A stretch of DNA of 64,000 nucleotides from NCBI RefSeq assembly GCF_036417845.1, contig NC_090016.1, positions 310,001 through 374,000 on the forward strand, in the 5' to 3' direction. The position numbers were made by a program, and so were the translations under genes. The notes beneath the pieces were generated by a model. That model was not told where the DNA came from, did not search any database, and saw only the letters and a program-made list of their open reading frames with translations. Of this stretch, positions 24,791 through 34,500 are shown in pieces. The stretch comes from Apteryx mantelli. Its lineage: Eukaryota; Chordata; Aves; Apterygiformes; Apterygidae. How positions within the stretch are numbered: position 1 is the first letter of the stretch; every line of letters begins with the position of its first letter.

Positions 24791-24946
24791 GCCCCCCCAG
24801 CACGGGGGTCCCCGTCGGGGTTTTTTTTTTGGGGGGGGACCGAAACCCCCCCAGAACTGCCAGGTCCCGCGTCGCCGTTGGGTGTGGGGCAGGGGGGCAC
24901 TTGTGGGGCAGGCGCTTGTGGGGCAGGGCGGCCGCTTGTGGGGCGG

Positions 24947-25030
24947 CTAGACGGCGTCCTTGATGACGTTGCGGTAGACGGAGCCGCGCGCCTGCTTGAG
25001 CTGCAGCACGGTGGAGAACAACCACTTGAC
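24947..25030 (-). CDS. IGHY: upsilon-1 TM2 exon (cytoplasmic tail)
   Basis: Encodes [20 protein letters not shown] followed by NVIKDAV and TAG. With the TM1 end it gives the KVK start typical of Ig tails, then a 25-residue extension as in IgG/IgE/IgY. YRNV resembles the Ig-tail tyrosine (ITT) motif YxNM, which recruits Grb2 in IgG and IgE; the YxN part is kept and Met is replaced by Val. The acceptor TTGCAG precedes 25030. Confidence 0.95.
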   Translation of the reverse strand, partial: VKWLFSTVLQLKQARGSVYRNVIKDAV

Positions 25031-25130
25031 CTGCAACGTGGGGGGCGTCAGCCGTGGGGCAGAGCTTGTGGGGGGGGGGGGGGACACAGCCATGGGGCAG
25101 CCCCCCACCACCGCCCGCCCCACGGCTCAC

Positions 25131-25264
25131 CTTGAAGAGGGTGACGGTGGCGCTGTAGCAGACGCTGAGGAGGAAGAGGGTGATGAAGACGGCGATGGTG
25201 GCCCAGAGCCCGTCCAGCTCCTTGTCGCCCTCCTCGGAGCAGGTGGCTTCCGCCATGGCCAGCT
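25131..25264 (-). CDS. IGHY: upsilon-1 TM1 exon (transmembrane)
   Basis: Encodes (E)[18 protein letters not shown], an acidic extracellular membrane-proximal linker with one Cys. The transmembrane helix follows: [16 protein letters not shown], then [10 protein letters not shown]. The pattern LW-T-(16)-YS-T matches the conserved antigen-receptor transmembrane motif that contacts CD79A/B. It joins phase 1 to the CH4 internal donor. Confidence 0.95.
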
Positions 25265-27340
25265 CTGCGCCGGGGGCAGAAGGGCGTCAGGGCCGGGGGG
25301 GGGACGGGGGGGGGCGCCGGGGCCCCCGTCCGCCCCGCCATCCCTCCGTCCATCCGTCCATCCGTCCATCCATCCGTCCATCCATCCATCCATCCATCCA
25401 TCCATTTCTCCAGATATCTCTCCATCCACCTCTCCATCCATCCCCTTGTCCATCTCTCCATCCATCCCTCCATCTCTACATCCATCCCTCCATCCATCTC
25501 ACCATCCATTTCTCCAGATACCTCTCCATCCATCTCTACATCCATCCATCCATCTCTACATCCATTCCTCCACCCATCTCTCCATCCATCCCTCCATCTC
25601 TACATCCATCCCTCCATCCATGTCTCCAGATATCTCTCCATCCATCTCTACATCCATTCCTCCACCCATCTCTCCATCCATCCCTCCATCAGTCTCTCCA
25701 TCCCTCCATCCATCTCTACATCCATCTCTCCAGCCATCCCTCCAGCCATCCCTCCAGCCATCCTTCCATCCATCCCTCCATCTGTCTCTCCATCCATCTC
25801 TCCATCCATCCATCTCTCCATCCATCTCTCCATCCATCTCTCCAGCCAGCCCTCCAGCCATCTCTCCATCCATCCCTCCATCCATTCCTCTGTCCATCTC
25901 TCCATCCATTGCTCTATCCATCCCTCCATCCATTCCTCTGTCCATCTCTCCATCCATTGCTCTATCCATCCCTCCATCCATTCCTCTGTCCATCTCTCCA
26001 TCCATTGTTCTATCCATCCCTCCATCTTTCCATCTCTCTACACACCAACCATCCCTCCATCTATCTCTCCATTCATCCCTCCACCCACCCCTCCATCCAT
26101 CCCTCCATCCATCCCTCCATCCATCCCTCCCTCCATCCCTCCATCTCTCCATCCATCTCTCCATCTCCATACACGCCAACCAACCATCCATCTCTCCATC
26201 CATCCCTCCATCCATCCATCCCTCCACCTCTCCATCTCTACACACTCCAGCGATCCAACCATACCTCCCCCCCCCGCTCCATCCACCCATCAACCCACCT
26301 GCCCATCCTTCCATCCCTCCATCCTTCCATCCCTCCATCCATCCCTCCATCTCTTTACGGTCCGACCAACCATCCACCCATCTGTCCTCCCAACCAGCCG
26401 TCCTTCTTCCCAACCGACCACCCAACCATCCGTCCGTCCATCCTTCCTATCAACCACCCAACCGTCCTTCTTCCCAACTGACCACCCAACCATCCGTCCT
26501 CCCAACCATCCATCCGTCCATCCTTCCTATCAACCACCCATCCATCCTTCTTCCCAACTGACCACCCAACTGTCCCGCTTCCCGGCCGACCATCCAACCA
26601 CCCCCTTTTCCATCTCCGCATGCCCCAACCAGCCACCCCTGCATCTCCGTGCTCTCCAAGGAACCAACCGACCATCCCTGCCCAACTGGCCACGCACCCG
26701 TCGACCTCCGTCCCCCCCAGCCAAGCGACCCGTGAACCAAGGAACCATCCCACCAGTGAACCGCCCAACCAGTGAACCACCCAACCATCCAACCAAGCAA
26801 CCAATAAGTCACCCATCCACCCAACCAACCCATCAACCACCCACCCAACCAACCAATTAATCATCCAGCCAAGCAACCCATCAACCAACCAACCGATAGA
26901 CCATCCAACCAACCAACCAACCAATGAACCATCTGTCCAACCAACCAACCCATCAACCAACCAACCAACCAACCAATGAACCATCCGTCCAACCAGCCCA
27001 TCAACCAACCAACCCTCCAACCAACCAATAGACCATCCAACCAACCATCCAACCAATGAACCATCCGTCCAACCAGCCCATCAATCAACCAACCAACCAA
27101 TGAACCAACCAACCAACCCATCAACCAACCAACCCATCAACCAACCATCCAACCACCCAACCAACCATCCAACCCATCAATCAACCAACCATCCAACCAA
27201 CCAACCATCCAACCAACCAACCAACCAATCCATCAATCAACCAACCCATCAACCAGCCATCCAACCAACCAACCATCCAACCAACCAACCAACCAACCAA
27301 CCCATCAATCAACCAACCATCCAATGAACCATCCAACCAA
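25265..27340. repeat. upsilon-1 CH4-TM1 intron (3' half): CCATC then CCAACCAAC arrays
   Basis: 25340-26390 is CCATCCATCTCTCCATCCATC with sub-blocks repeated three times (25895-26025). 26360-27340 becomes AACCAACCAACCATCCAACC and CCATCAACCAACC. The open frames rich in His/Pro/Ser or Asn/Gln/Pro are artefacts of stop-free units. Confidence 0.9.
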
Positions 27341-27790
27341 CCCACCCTCCGCTCAAGTGTCTCCCCCCACCTCCCAATCCCCCTCCATCATCCCTCCCTC
27401 CTCTCGCCAGCCGTGGTCCATCCCCAGGGGTGAGGGGACCATGGCTGGTGACCCTCTTCCAGAGAGGAGGAGGGTCTGGGGGACCCCCAGGGCTGATGGA
27501 CGGAGGGACAGAGACCCACCACGGGCTGCCTTGGAGGTCGGGCCGGGCCAAAATTGGGCATTTGTGGCCCATTTGCGCGTGTGACGTGGTGCCTCGGGGA
27601 GACGGGGATGGGGAGACGCGAGGTCTTGCCCATCTGCAGCCCTCCGGGGGCTTCTCGCCCTCATCACCGGGTGTTTTGGGGAGAAAACCTGGAGGGATTC
27701 TCCATCCCGGCATGTTTTGGAGAGCCGGAGTGCATGCAGGCAGTCCCGGGGCCGTGTCCGCCCGTCCGTCCATCCGCCCGGCGGGGGCTT
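27340..27790. other. Non-repetitive part of the upsilon-1 CH4-TM1 intron
   Basis: About 450 bases of unique sequence inside the intron. I see no Ig domain, known element or convincing coding frame on either strand. Confidence 0.6.
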
Positions 27791-28800
27791 TGCAAACCCA
27801 AACTCCCGGGGTTGCAAACGTGCCCCCCCCCCCGGGTTGCAACATCTCCAACCACCTCGGGGTTGCAAAGGTGCCCCTGGGTGTGCAAACTTGCTCCCCC
27901 CCCTCCCCGGGTTGCAACGTCTACACGACCTCTCTGGGGGTGCAAAGGTGTCCCCCCCCCCCGTGTTGAAAACGTGCCCCCGGGGTTGCAAACGTGGCCC
28001 TGGGGTTGCAACGTCTCCAACCTCCCGGGGTTGCAAACGTGGCCCCAGGTTGCAACGTCTCCAACCTTCTCAAATTGCAAACGTGGCCCCAGGTTGCAAA
28101 TGTGGCACCAGGCTGCAACGTCTTCAACCTCTTGGGGTTGCAAATGTGCCCCCCAGGTTGCAACGTCTCCAACCTTCTCGAATTGCAAACGTGCCCCCTG
28201 GTTGCAACGTCTCCAACTTTCCCAGGTTGCAAATGTGGCCCTGGATTGCAAATGTGCCCTCGGGTTGCAAACGTGCCCCCAGGTTGCAAACTTGCCCCTG
28301 GGTTGCAAATGTGCCCCTGGGTCGCAACGTCTCCAACCTTCTCGAATTGCAAACATGGTCCCAGGTTGCAAACGTGCCCCCAGGTTGCAAACTTGCCCCT
28401 GGGTTGCAAATGTGCCCCTGGGTCGCAACGTCTCCAACCTTCTCGAATTGCAAACATGGTCCCAGGTTGCAAACGTGTCCCCAGGTTGCAAACTTGCCCC
28501 TGGGTTGCAAATGTGCCCCTGGGTCGCAACGTCTCCAACCTTCTCGAATTGCAAACATGGTCCCAGGTTGCAAACGTGCCCCCAGGTTGCAAACTTGCCC
28601 CTGGGTTGCAAATGTGCCCCTGGGTCGCAACGTCTCCAACCTTCTCGAATTGCAAACATGGTCCCAGGTTGCAAATGTGCCGCCAGGTTGCAACGTCTCC
28701 AACCTCTCCGGGTTGCAAACGTGGACCCGGGTCGCAACGTCTCCAACTTTCCCAGGTTGCAAACGTGCCCCCGTGTTAACAAACACCCCCCCCCCGCCCC
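27790..28800. repeat. GGTTGCAAACGTG minisatellite with 101-bp higher-order repeat
   Basis: Short units of ~21 bp (GGTTGCAAACGTGCCCCC) cover the region. Between 28321 and 28724 a 101-bp block starting GTCGCAACGTCTCCAACC recurs almost perfectly; block starts are 28321, 28422, 28523 and 28624. This is a recent block amplification in the upsilon-1 CH4-TM1 intron. Confidence 0.9.
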
Positions 28801-28901
28801 GGCGTTGCGACGCCTCCCACCTCCCCCCTCTCGGCACCGTGGCCCCCGGCAAAGACACCACGCTGGCGGAGACCTGCCGGTGCGGGATGAGGCTGCTCGG
28901 C

Positions 28902-28907
28902 TTTATT
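28902..28907 (-). terminator. IGHY: Poly(A) signal of secreted upsilon-1
   Basis: AATAAA (gene strand) 111 bases 3' of the CH4 stop. The interval 28908-29017 is the secreted 3' UTR. Confidence 0.85.
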
Positions 28908-29017
28908 GGAGGAAGGGGCTGGGGCGGGGGGAGGAGGAGGAGGCGGCGGGGAGCCACAGAGGTTATTTACAGGCGGCCAAGCGAGCGCGGCGGGGACGGG
29001 ACGGACGGGACGGGCGC

Positions 29018-29352
29018 CTATTTACCGGGCGCCTTCTGCAGCGTGCGCTGGGTGAACTTCATGGGCAGCGCCTCGTGCACCACCATGCAGGCGTAGGAGG
29101 ACCCGTCCTCCCAGCTGGCCCGCGGCACCGTCAGCTTGCTGTAGACGAAGAAGGTCGAGTCGCCGGGGTGCTCGCGGAGCGGCGGCGTGGTGATGGAGGC
29201 GCCGGGCGCCACCGCGTTGTGGTCCTTCAGCCAGTTGACGTCGATGTTCTCCGGGAAGAAGCCGCGCACCAGGCAGGTGAGGCTCACCTCGGCCTGCGAC
29301 AGCTCCTCGGCGTGCGGCAGCAGGGGGAAGATGCTGGGCGCCGAGACCTTGC
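29018..29352 (-). CDS. IGHY: upsilon-1 CH4 exon with secretory terminus
   Basis: Encodes (G)KVSAPSIFPLLPHAEEL through TQRTLQKAPGK and TAG. The Cys pair is in [14 protein letters not shown] and [11 protein letters not shown], and Trp in VNWLKDH. The embedded donor G|GTAAAT at the Gly-Lys end connects in phase 1 to TM1, converting the Gly codon to Glu. The [11 protein letters not shown] block is shared with upsilon-2 and other sauropsid IgY. Confidence 0.96.
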
Positions 29353-30032
29353 CTGCAAGGACGGAGAAGACAGCGTCAACTGGGGGGGGAAGGAGGCAAC
29401 GCCAACGGGGTGGAGAAGGCAATGTCAACAGGATGGAGGAGGCAATGTCAACAGGGCGGGATGATGCACTTGGAGAAGGCATCAAGGAGGCAACATCAAC
29501 AGGGTGGAGGATGCACTTGGAGGAGGCATCGGGGTGGCAACGTCTACGGGGCAGGATGATGCACTTGGAGAAGGCACCAAGGTGGCAACGTCAACGGGGT
29601 GGAGGAGGCAATGTCAACAGGGTGGAGGATGCACTTAGAGAAGGCATCGGGGTGGCAACGTCTACGGGGCGGGATGATGCACTTGGAGAAGGCACCAAGG
29701 TGGCAACGTCAACGGGGTGGAGGAGGCAACGTCAACGGGGTGAGATGATGCACTTGGGGAATGCACCAAGGTGGCAACGTCAACAGGGTGAGATGATGCA
29801 CTTGGAGAAGGCACCAAGGAGGCAACGTCAACGGGGCAGGATGACGCACTTGGAGAAGGCATCAAGGAGGCAACGTCAACGGGGCAGGATGACGCACTTG
29901 GAGAAGGCACCAAGGTGGCAATGTCAACGGGGCAGGATGATGCACTTGGAGAACGCATCAAGGTGGCAACGTCAACGGGGCGGGAGGACGCGCTTGGGGA
30001 AGGCATCGGGGCGGCCTCGCTCGCGCACCCAC
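29353..30032 (-). repeat. upsilon-1 CH3-CH4 intron: ~47-bp GGCAACGTCAACGGGG array
   Basis: About 13 copies combine GATGATGCACTTGGAGAAGG with GGTGGCAACGTCAACGGGG. This is one of the few intronic arrays without a TTGCA core, although TGCA occurs in GATGCACTT. No coding signal. Confidence 0.88.
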
Positions 30033-30362
30033 CTGAGCGCTTGGCGATGGACTTGACGAGCGCCACCTGCAGCTCCTCGTGCTTCACGGTGCAGGTGAAG
30101 CGCTCGCCGGACTCCCAGTCGGCCGTGCTGACGGCCAGGGCGCTGCTGGCCGTGTAGGTGCCGTTGAACTGCTCGTGCAGCTCCAGCGGCTCCGGGTGCA
30201 GGGCGCCGGCCTTCTCGCGGGTCCAGGTGACCTGGAGGCCGCTGTCGCTGGGCAGGTTGACGGCCACGCAGCGCAGCGCCGCGTCCTGCCGCACGTAGAG
30301 CCCCGCGGGGCTGGGCGGCAGCACGTAGGTGACGATGCTGCTGGTGCAGCGGCCCTCGGCGC
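30033..30362 (-). CDS. IGHY: upsilon-1 CH3 exon
   Basis: Begins GAEGRCTSSIVTYVLPPS and ends ALVKSIAKRSG. The domain Cys pair is in AALRCVAVNLP and RFTCTVKHE, and Trp in VTWTREK. NGT glycosylation is in EQFNGTY. The extra N-terminal Cys (GRC) is a candidate inter-heavy-chain bond that upsilon-2 lacks. The acceptor GGCAG precedes 30362 and the donor GTGGGT follows 30033. Confidence 0.95.
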
Positions 30363-31409
30363 CTGCCGAGGCGGTGGGGGAGGGAGGGAGGGAGCGGGGG
30401 CGTGAGGGGCGCGCGCCGGTGCAAGGCCCTGCGCCTTCGCAAGCCCTTGCACCCTTGCAAACCCTTTGCACACCCTTGCACGTCTGCAAACCCTTTGCAA
30501 ACCCTTTGCAAACCCTTTGCAAACCCTTGCACGTCTGCAAACCCTTTGCAAACCCTTGCACGTCTGCAAACCCCATCGTCATTGCAAATCCTTGCACGTT
30601 TGCAAACCCCGTCGTCATTGCAAACCCTTGCACCTTTGCAAGCCCCATCATCATTGCAAGCCCCATCATCGTTGCAAGCCCTTGCACCTTCGCAAGCCTT
30701 TAAACTGTCGCAAAGCCTTGCACCATTGCGAGGCCCGTCACCATCGCAAGGCCCTGCAGCACTGCAAGCCCCGGCGCCACTGCAAGCTCATTAATCGGTG
30801 CAAGATCCCAAATGATTGCAAACCTGGGCATCGTTGCAAGCTCATGCATCATTGCAAGCTCGTGTCAGTGCAAGATCCCAAATGATTGCAAGCCTGGGCA
30901 TCATTGCAAGATCCTGAACCATTGCAAGCCTGGGCATCATTGCAAGATCCCAAATGATTGCAAGCCTGGGCATCATTGCAAGCTTGTTAATCGGTGCAAG
31001 ATCCCAAATGATTGCAAGCCTGGGCATCACTGCAAGCTCATGCATCAGCGTAAGATCCCAAACGATTGCAAGCCTGGGCATCATTGCAAGATCCCAAATG
31101 ATTGCAAGCCTGGGCATCATTGCAAGCTTGTTAATCGGTGCAAGATCCCAAATGATTGCAAGCCTGGGCATCACTGCAAGCTCATGCATCAGTGTAAGAT
31201 CCCAAATGATTGCAAGCCTGGGCATCATTGCAAGATCGCAAATGATTGCAAGCCTGGGCATCATTGCAAGCGCGTGCACCACTGCAAGATTGCAAATGAT
31301 TGCAAGATCCTAAATCATCGCAAGCCCCTGCACCATTGCAAGCCCCCACAGCAGCGCAATCCCGCAGCCTTCCCCCGGAGCCGCGGCCGGGCCGCCCGCG
31401 CTGCCTCAC
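30363..31409 (-). repeat. upsilon-1 CH2-CH3 intron: CATTGCAAG minisatellites
   Basis: 30420-30790 repeats CCCTTGCACGTCTGCAAACC and ATTGCAAGCCCC. 30790-31330 repeats GATCCCAAATGATTGCAAGC with CTGGGCATCATTGCAAG (about 35 bp). The TTGCAAG core is in every unit. No exon. Confidence 0.9.
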
Positions 31410-31745
31410 CTCCGCAGTGGCGCGCGTGGTCCTGCACGACGGTGCTGGAGGCGTCGTGCCTCACCTGGCAGGTGAAGGTCTTGCCCTCCAGCCAGTCCTC
31501 ATGGGACACGTTGGTGCGGCTGGAGAGCACGTAGGTGGAGGCGCCCTCCTGGCGCCGGGGCCGGCTGAGCGTGTCCAGCAGGAGCCCCGGGATGCCGTCC
31601 ACCAGCCACTCGACGACGACGGCGGCCGGCGCGAAGCCCGAGACGAGGCACAGCAGCTCCACGGAGTCGCCGCCGGGCCGGGTGCTGCAGGAGGTGGAGT
31701 GCAGGACGCGCACCTCGGGCGGCGAGATGATGCTCTCGCCGCAGG
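31410..31745 (-). CDS. IGHY: upsilon-1 CH2 exon
   Basis: Begins (A)CGESIISPPEVRVLHSTSC and ends QDHARHCGG. The domain pair is in VELLCLVSGFAP and KTFTCQVRHD, and Trp in VEWLVDG. NVS glycosylation is in RTNVSHEDW. Extra Cys residues at the N-terminus (ACGES), in HSTSC and in ARHC are possible interchain or extra intradomain bonds. Splice sites are CCGCAG before 31745 and GTGAGG after 31410. Confidence 0.95.
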
Positions 31746-33542
31746 CTGCGGGGCAGAGCGGGGAAGGTCTGGGTGCCGCGCGCGGGGCAGCGAGCCCCCC
31801 GGGGATGCTGCGCCCCGTCGCGCGGCTGCGATTCCCTCTGCTTTTTGCAGAAACCCTCCCTTTTGCTCCCTGATTTCTTCCCTGTTTGCAGGAGATTCTG
31901 GGGCAAGGACGGGCCGTGCATGGTGCAACGAGTCCTGGGGACGTCCTGCCCCATTGCACAGCTTGCAATTCCCTCTGCCCTTTTGCAGAAATCCTCCCTT
32001 TTCCTGCCTGACTTATTCCCTGTTTGAAGGAGATTTTGGGGCAAGAACATGCCGTGAGTGGTGCAACGAGCCCCCCAGGGATGTTGTACCCCATTGCACG
32101 GCTGCAATTCCCACTGCCTTTTGCAGAAAACCTCCCTTTTGCTCCCTGATTTCTTCCCCATTTCATGAGTTACTGGGACACGGATGGGCCGTGCATGGCG
32201 CAACGCGGCCCGGGGGACATTGCGCCCCATTGAACAGCTGCAATTCCCTCTGCTTTTTGCAGAAACCCTCCCTTTTGCTCTCTGACTTCTTCCCTGTTTG
32301 CAGGAGATTTTGGGGCAAGGATGGGCTGTGCACGGTGCAACACGCCCCAGGGACGTTGTGCCCCATCGCACGGCTGCAATTCCCTCTGCCCTTTCGCAGA
32401 AAACCTCCCTTTTGCTCCCTGATCTCTTCCCTGTTTGCAAGAGTTTTGGGGGCAAGGATGGGCCGTGCACAGTGCAAAGAGCCCCAGGGACATTGCGCCC
32501 CATCGCACAGCTTGCAATTCCCCCTGCTTTCTGCAGAAAACCCTCATCTTTGCTCCCTGACTTCTTCCCTGTTTGAAAAAGATTTTGGGGCAAGAACGTG
32601 CTGTGCACGGTGCAACGAGCCCTGGGGACATTGCGCCCCATTGCACGGTTGCAATTCCCTCTGCTTTCTGCAGAAAACCCTCATCTTTGCTCCCTGATTT
32701 CTTCCCTGTTTGCAAGAGATTTTGGGGCAAGGACAGGCCATGCACGGTGCAACGGCGCCCCGGGGGATGTCCCGCCCCATTGCACAGCTGCAATTCCCTC
32801 TGCTTTTTGCAGAAACCCTCCCTTTTCCTCCCTGATTTCTTCCCCATTTCACGAATTACTGGGACAGAGATGGGCCGTGCACGGTGCAACGAGCCCCAGG
32901 GACATTGCGCCCCATTGCACGGTTGCAATTCCCTCTGCCTTTTGCAGAAACCCTCATCTTTGCTCCCTGACTTCTTCCCTTGTGCAGATTTTGGGGTAAG
33001 GATGGGCCGTGCACGGTGCAACGGCGCCCCGGGGGACGTCCCGCCCCATCGCACAGCTGCGATTCCCTCTGCTTTCTGCAGAAAACCTTCCTTTTGCTCT
33101 CTGACTTCTTCCCCATTTCATGAGTTATTGGGGCAAGGACGGGCCATGCATGGTGCAACGAGCCCCAGGGACGTCCTGCCCCATTGCACGGTTGCAATTC
33201 CCCCTGCTTTTTTGCAGAAACCCTCCTTTTTGCTCCCTGATTTCTTCCCCATTTCATGAGTTACTGGGACACAGACGGGCCGTGCACGGTGCAAAGGACC
33301 CTGGGGGACGTCGCGCCCCATCGCACAGCTGCGATTCCCCCTGCTTTCTGCAGAAAAAACCCCCTCATCTTTGCTCTTCCCTTTCCGCACCCGCTGTCGG
33401 GGCCGTGGGCGTTGGGGCCGGCGGATGTGACGCGCTCCCCCCCCCCCCGGTGGCCCCAAGGGACGTCGCGGCCCGTTGCACACACGCAACCCACCCCTTC
33501 CTCCCTCCTCCTCCTCGTCCTTCCTCGCGGCCCGGCGCTCAC
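31746..33542 (-). repeat. upsilon-1 CH1-CH2 intron: ~137-bp tandem repeat, about 12 copies
   Basis: From about 31825 to 33430 the unit contains TTCCCTCTGCTTTTTGCAG, CTCCCTGATTTCTTCCCTG, TTTTGGGGCAAGGA and GGCCGTGCACGGTGCAACG. This is the longest unit in the locus. Successive copies start about 137 bases apart and differ by scattered substitutions. Open frames here are repeat artefacts. Confidence 0.92.
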
Positions 33543-33824
33543 CTTCCACGGGCTTGGAGATGCGGGTGTTGGTGGGCGCGTGCTGCACGGTGCAGGTGTA
33601 GGTGTCGTCGGGGCTGTCGGGCAGCAGCCAGCTGCTGAGGTGGTAGAGCCCCGTGGAGACGTCGAGGGAGGCGCTGTAGGTCTCCACGTGCCTGTTCCTG
33701 CCGCTCCACGTCACCGTCACGGGCTCCGGGAAGTAGCCGCTCACCAGGCAGCCCATGGCCGTGGCGCTGGAGGTGCCCTTGCAGCAGGGCACCAGCGGGA
33801 ACACCGAGGGCGCCGTGCTGCTAG
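33543..33824 (-). CDS. IGHY: upsilon-1 CH1 exon
   Basis: Encodes (x)SSTAPSVFPLVPCCKGTSS through NTRISKPVEG. CC in LVPCCKG includes the likely light-chain-bonding Cys. The domain pair is in AMGCLVSGYFPEP and DTYTCTVQHA, and Trp in VTWSGR. The acceptor TTTGCAG precedes 33824 and the donor GTGAGC follows 33543. Splicing is in phase 1. Confidence 0.96.
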
Positions 33825-34500
33825 CTGCAAAGTGGGGGTTTTTTGGGGGGGAGGAAAGAAGAAGAGAGTGAGGGCAGGCCCTGGGGCTGGAGGGGGAGGG
33901 TGCCCCACAGCCCGCCGGGGCTTGCAAAGAGCCCCCAGACCCATTGCACAAGGAGGAAGTGTGCAAAGAGCCTGTTGCATTTGGAAGGAGGTTGCAAAGA
34001 GCCCGTTGCACGAGGAGGGAGGTTGCAAAGAGCCCGTTGCACGAGGAGGGAGGTTGCAAAGAGCCCGTTGCACGAGGAGGGAGGTTGCAAAGAGCCCGTT
34101 GCACGAGGAGGGAGGTTGCAAAGAGCCCGTTGCACGAGGAAGGAGGTTGCAAAGAGCCCGTTGCACGAGGAGGGAGGTTGCAAAGAGCCCGTTGCACGAG
34201 GAGGGAGGTTGCAAAGAGCCCGTTGCACGAGGAGGGAGGTTGCAAAGAGCCCGTTGCACGAGGAGGGAGGTTGCAAAGAGCCCGTTGCACGAGGAGGGAG
34301 GTTGCAAAGAGCCCGTTGCACGAGGAGGGAGGTTGCAAAGAGCCCGTTGCACGAGGAGGGAGGTTGCAAAGAGCCCCCAGACCCATAGATCAGGGGCCGC
34401 TTGGGGGGCAGCACGGCGGAGCCGGGTGGAGGGAGAGCTGGGAGCTGTGGGGTGGAGCGGGCCTGGGACTGGGAAGGGCTGCTGCTGCCCCACGGAGCCC
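33825..34500. repeat. 31-bp TTGCAAAGAGCCCGTTGCAC array 5' of upsilon-1 CH1
   Basis: 33930-34385 holds about 14 nearly identical copies of TTGCAAAGAGCCCGTTGCAC plus GAGGAGGGAGG. The flanks 33825-33930 and 34385-34500 are short and non-repetitive. The high identity between copies suggests recent amplification. Confidence 0.9.

Larger units (their letters stand above)
24947..33824 (-). other. IGHY: IgY heavy-chain constant gene upsilon-1 (complete)
   Basis: Gene-level entry. Exons are CH1 33824-33543, CH2 31745-31410, CH3 30362-30033, CH4 29352-29018 (secretory stop), TM1 25264-25131 and TM2 25030-24947. All splice junctions are GT-AG; CH and CH4-TM1 joins are phase 1 and TM1-TM2 is phase 0. 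The structure equals that of chicken/duck IgY: four CH domains, no hinge, separate membrane exons. The secreted and membrane forms arise by choice between the CH4 stop/poly(A) (28902) and the embedded CH4 donor. The candidate switch region is 34500-37480. It lies between the inverted alpha gene and upsilon-2 and is more Cys-rich at domain borders than upsilon-2. Confidence 0.95.

Noticed and set aside
22150-24900. Gly/Arg/Ser-rich frames on the minus strand (up to about 500 codons)
   Set aside because: Stop-free 23-bp repeat units only; no domain and no splice context.
27340-27790. A possible extra exon in the unique part of the upsilon-1 CH4-TM1 intron
   Set aside because: Frames exist on both strands but lack Cys-Trp-Cys Ig spacing and plausible splice sites in phase 1.
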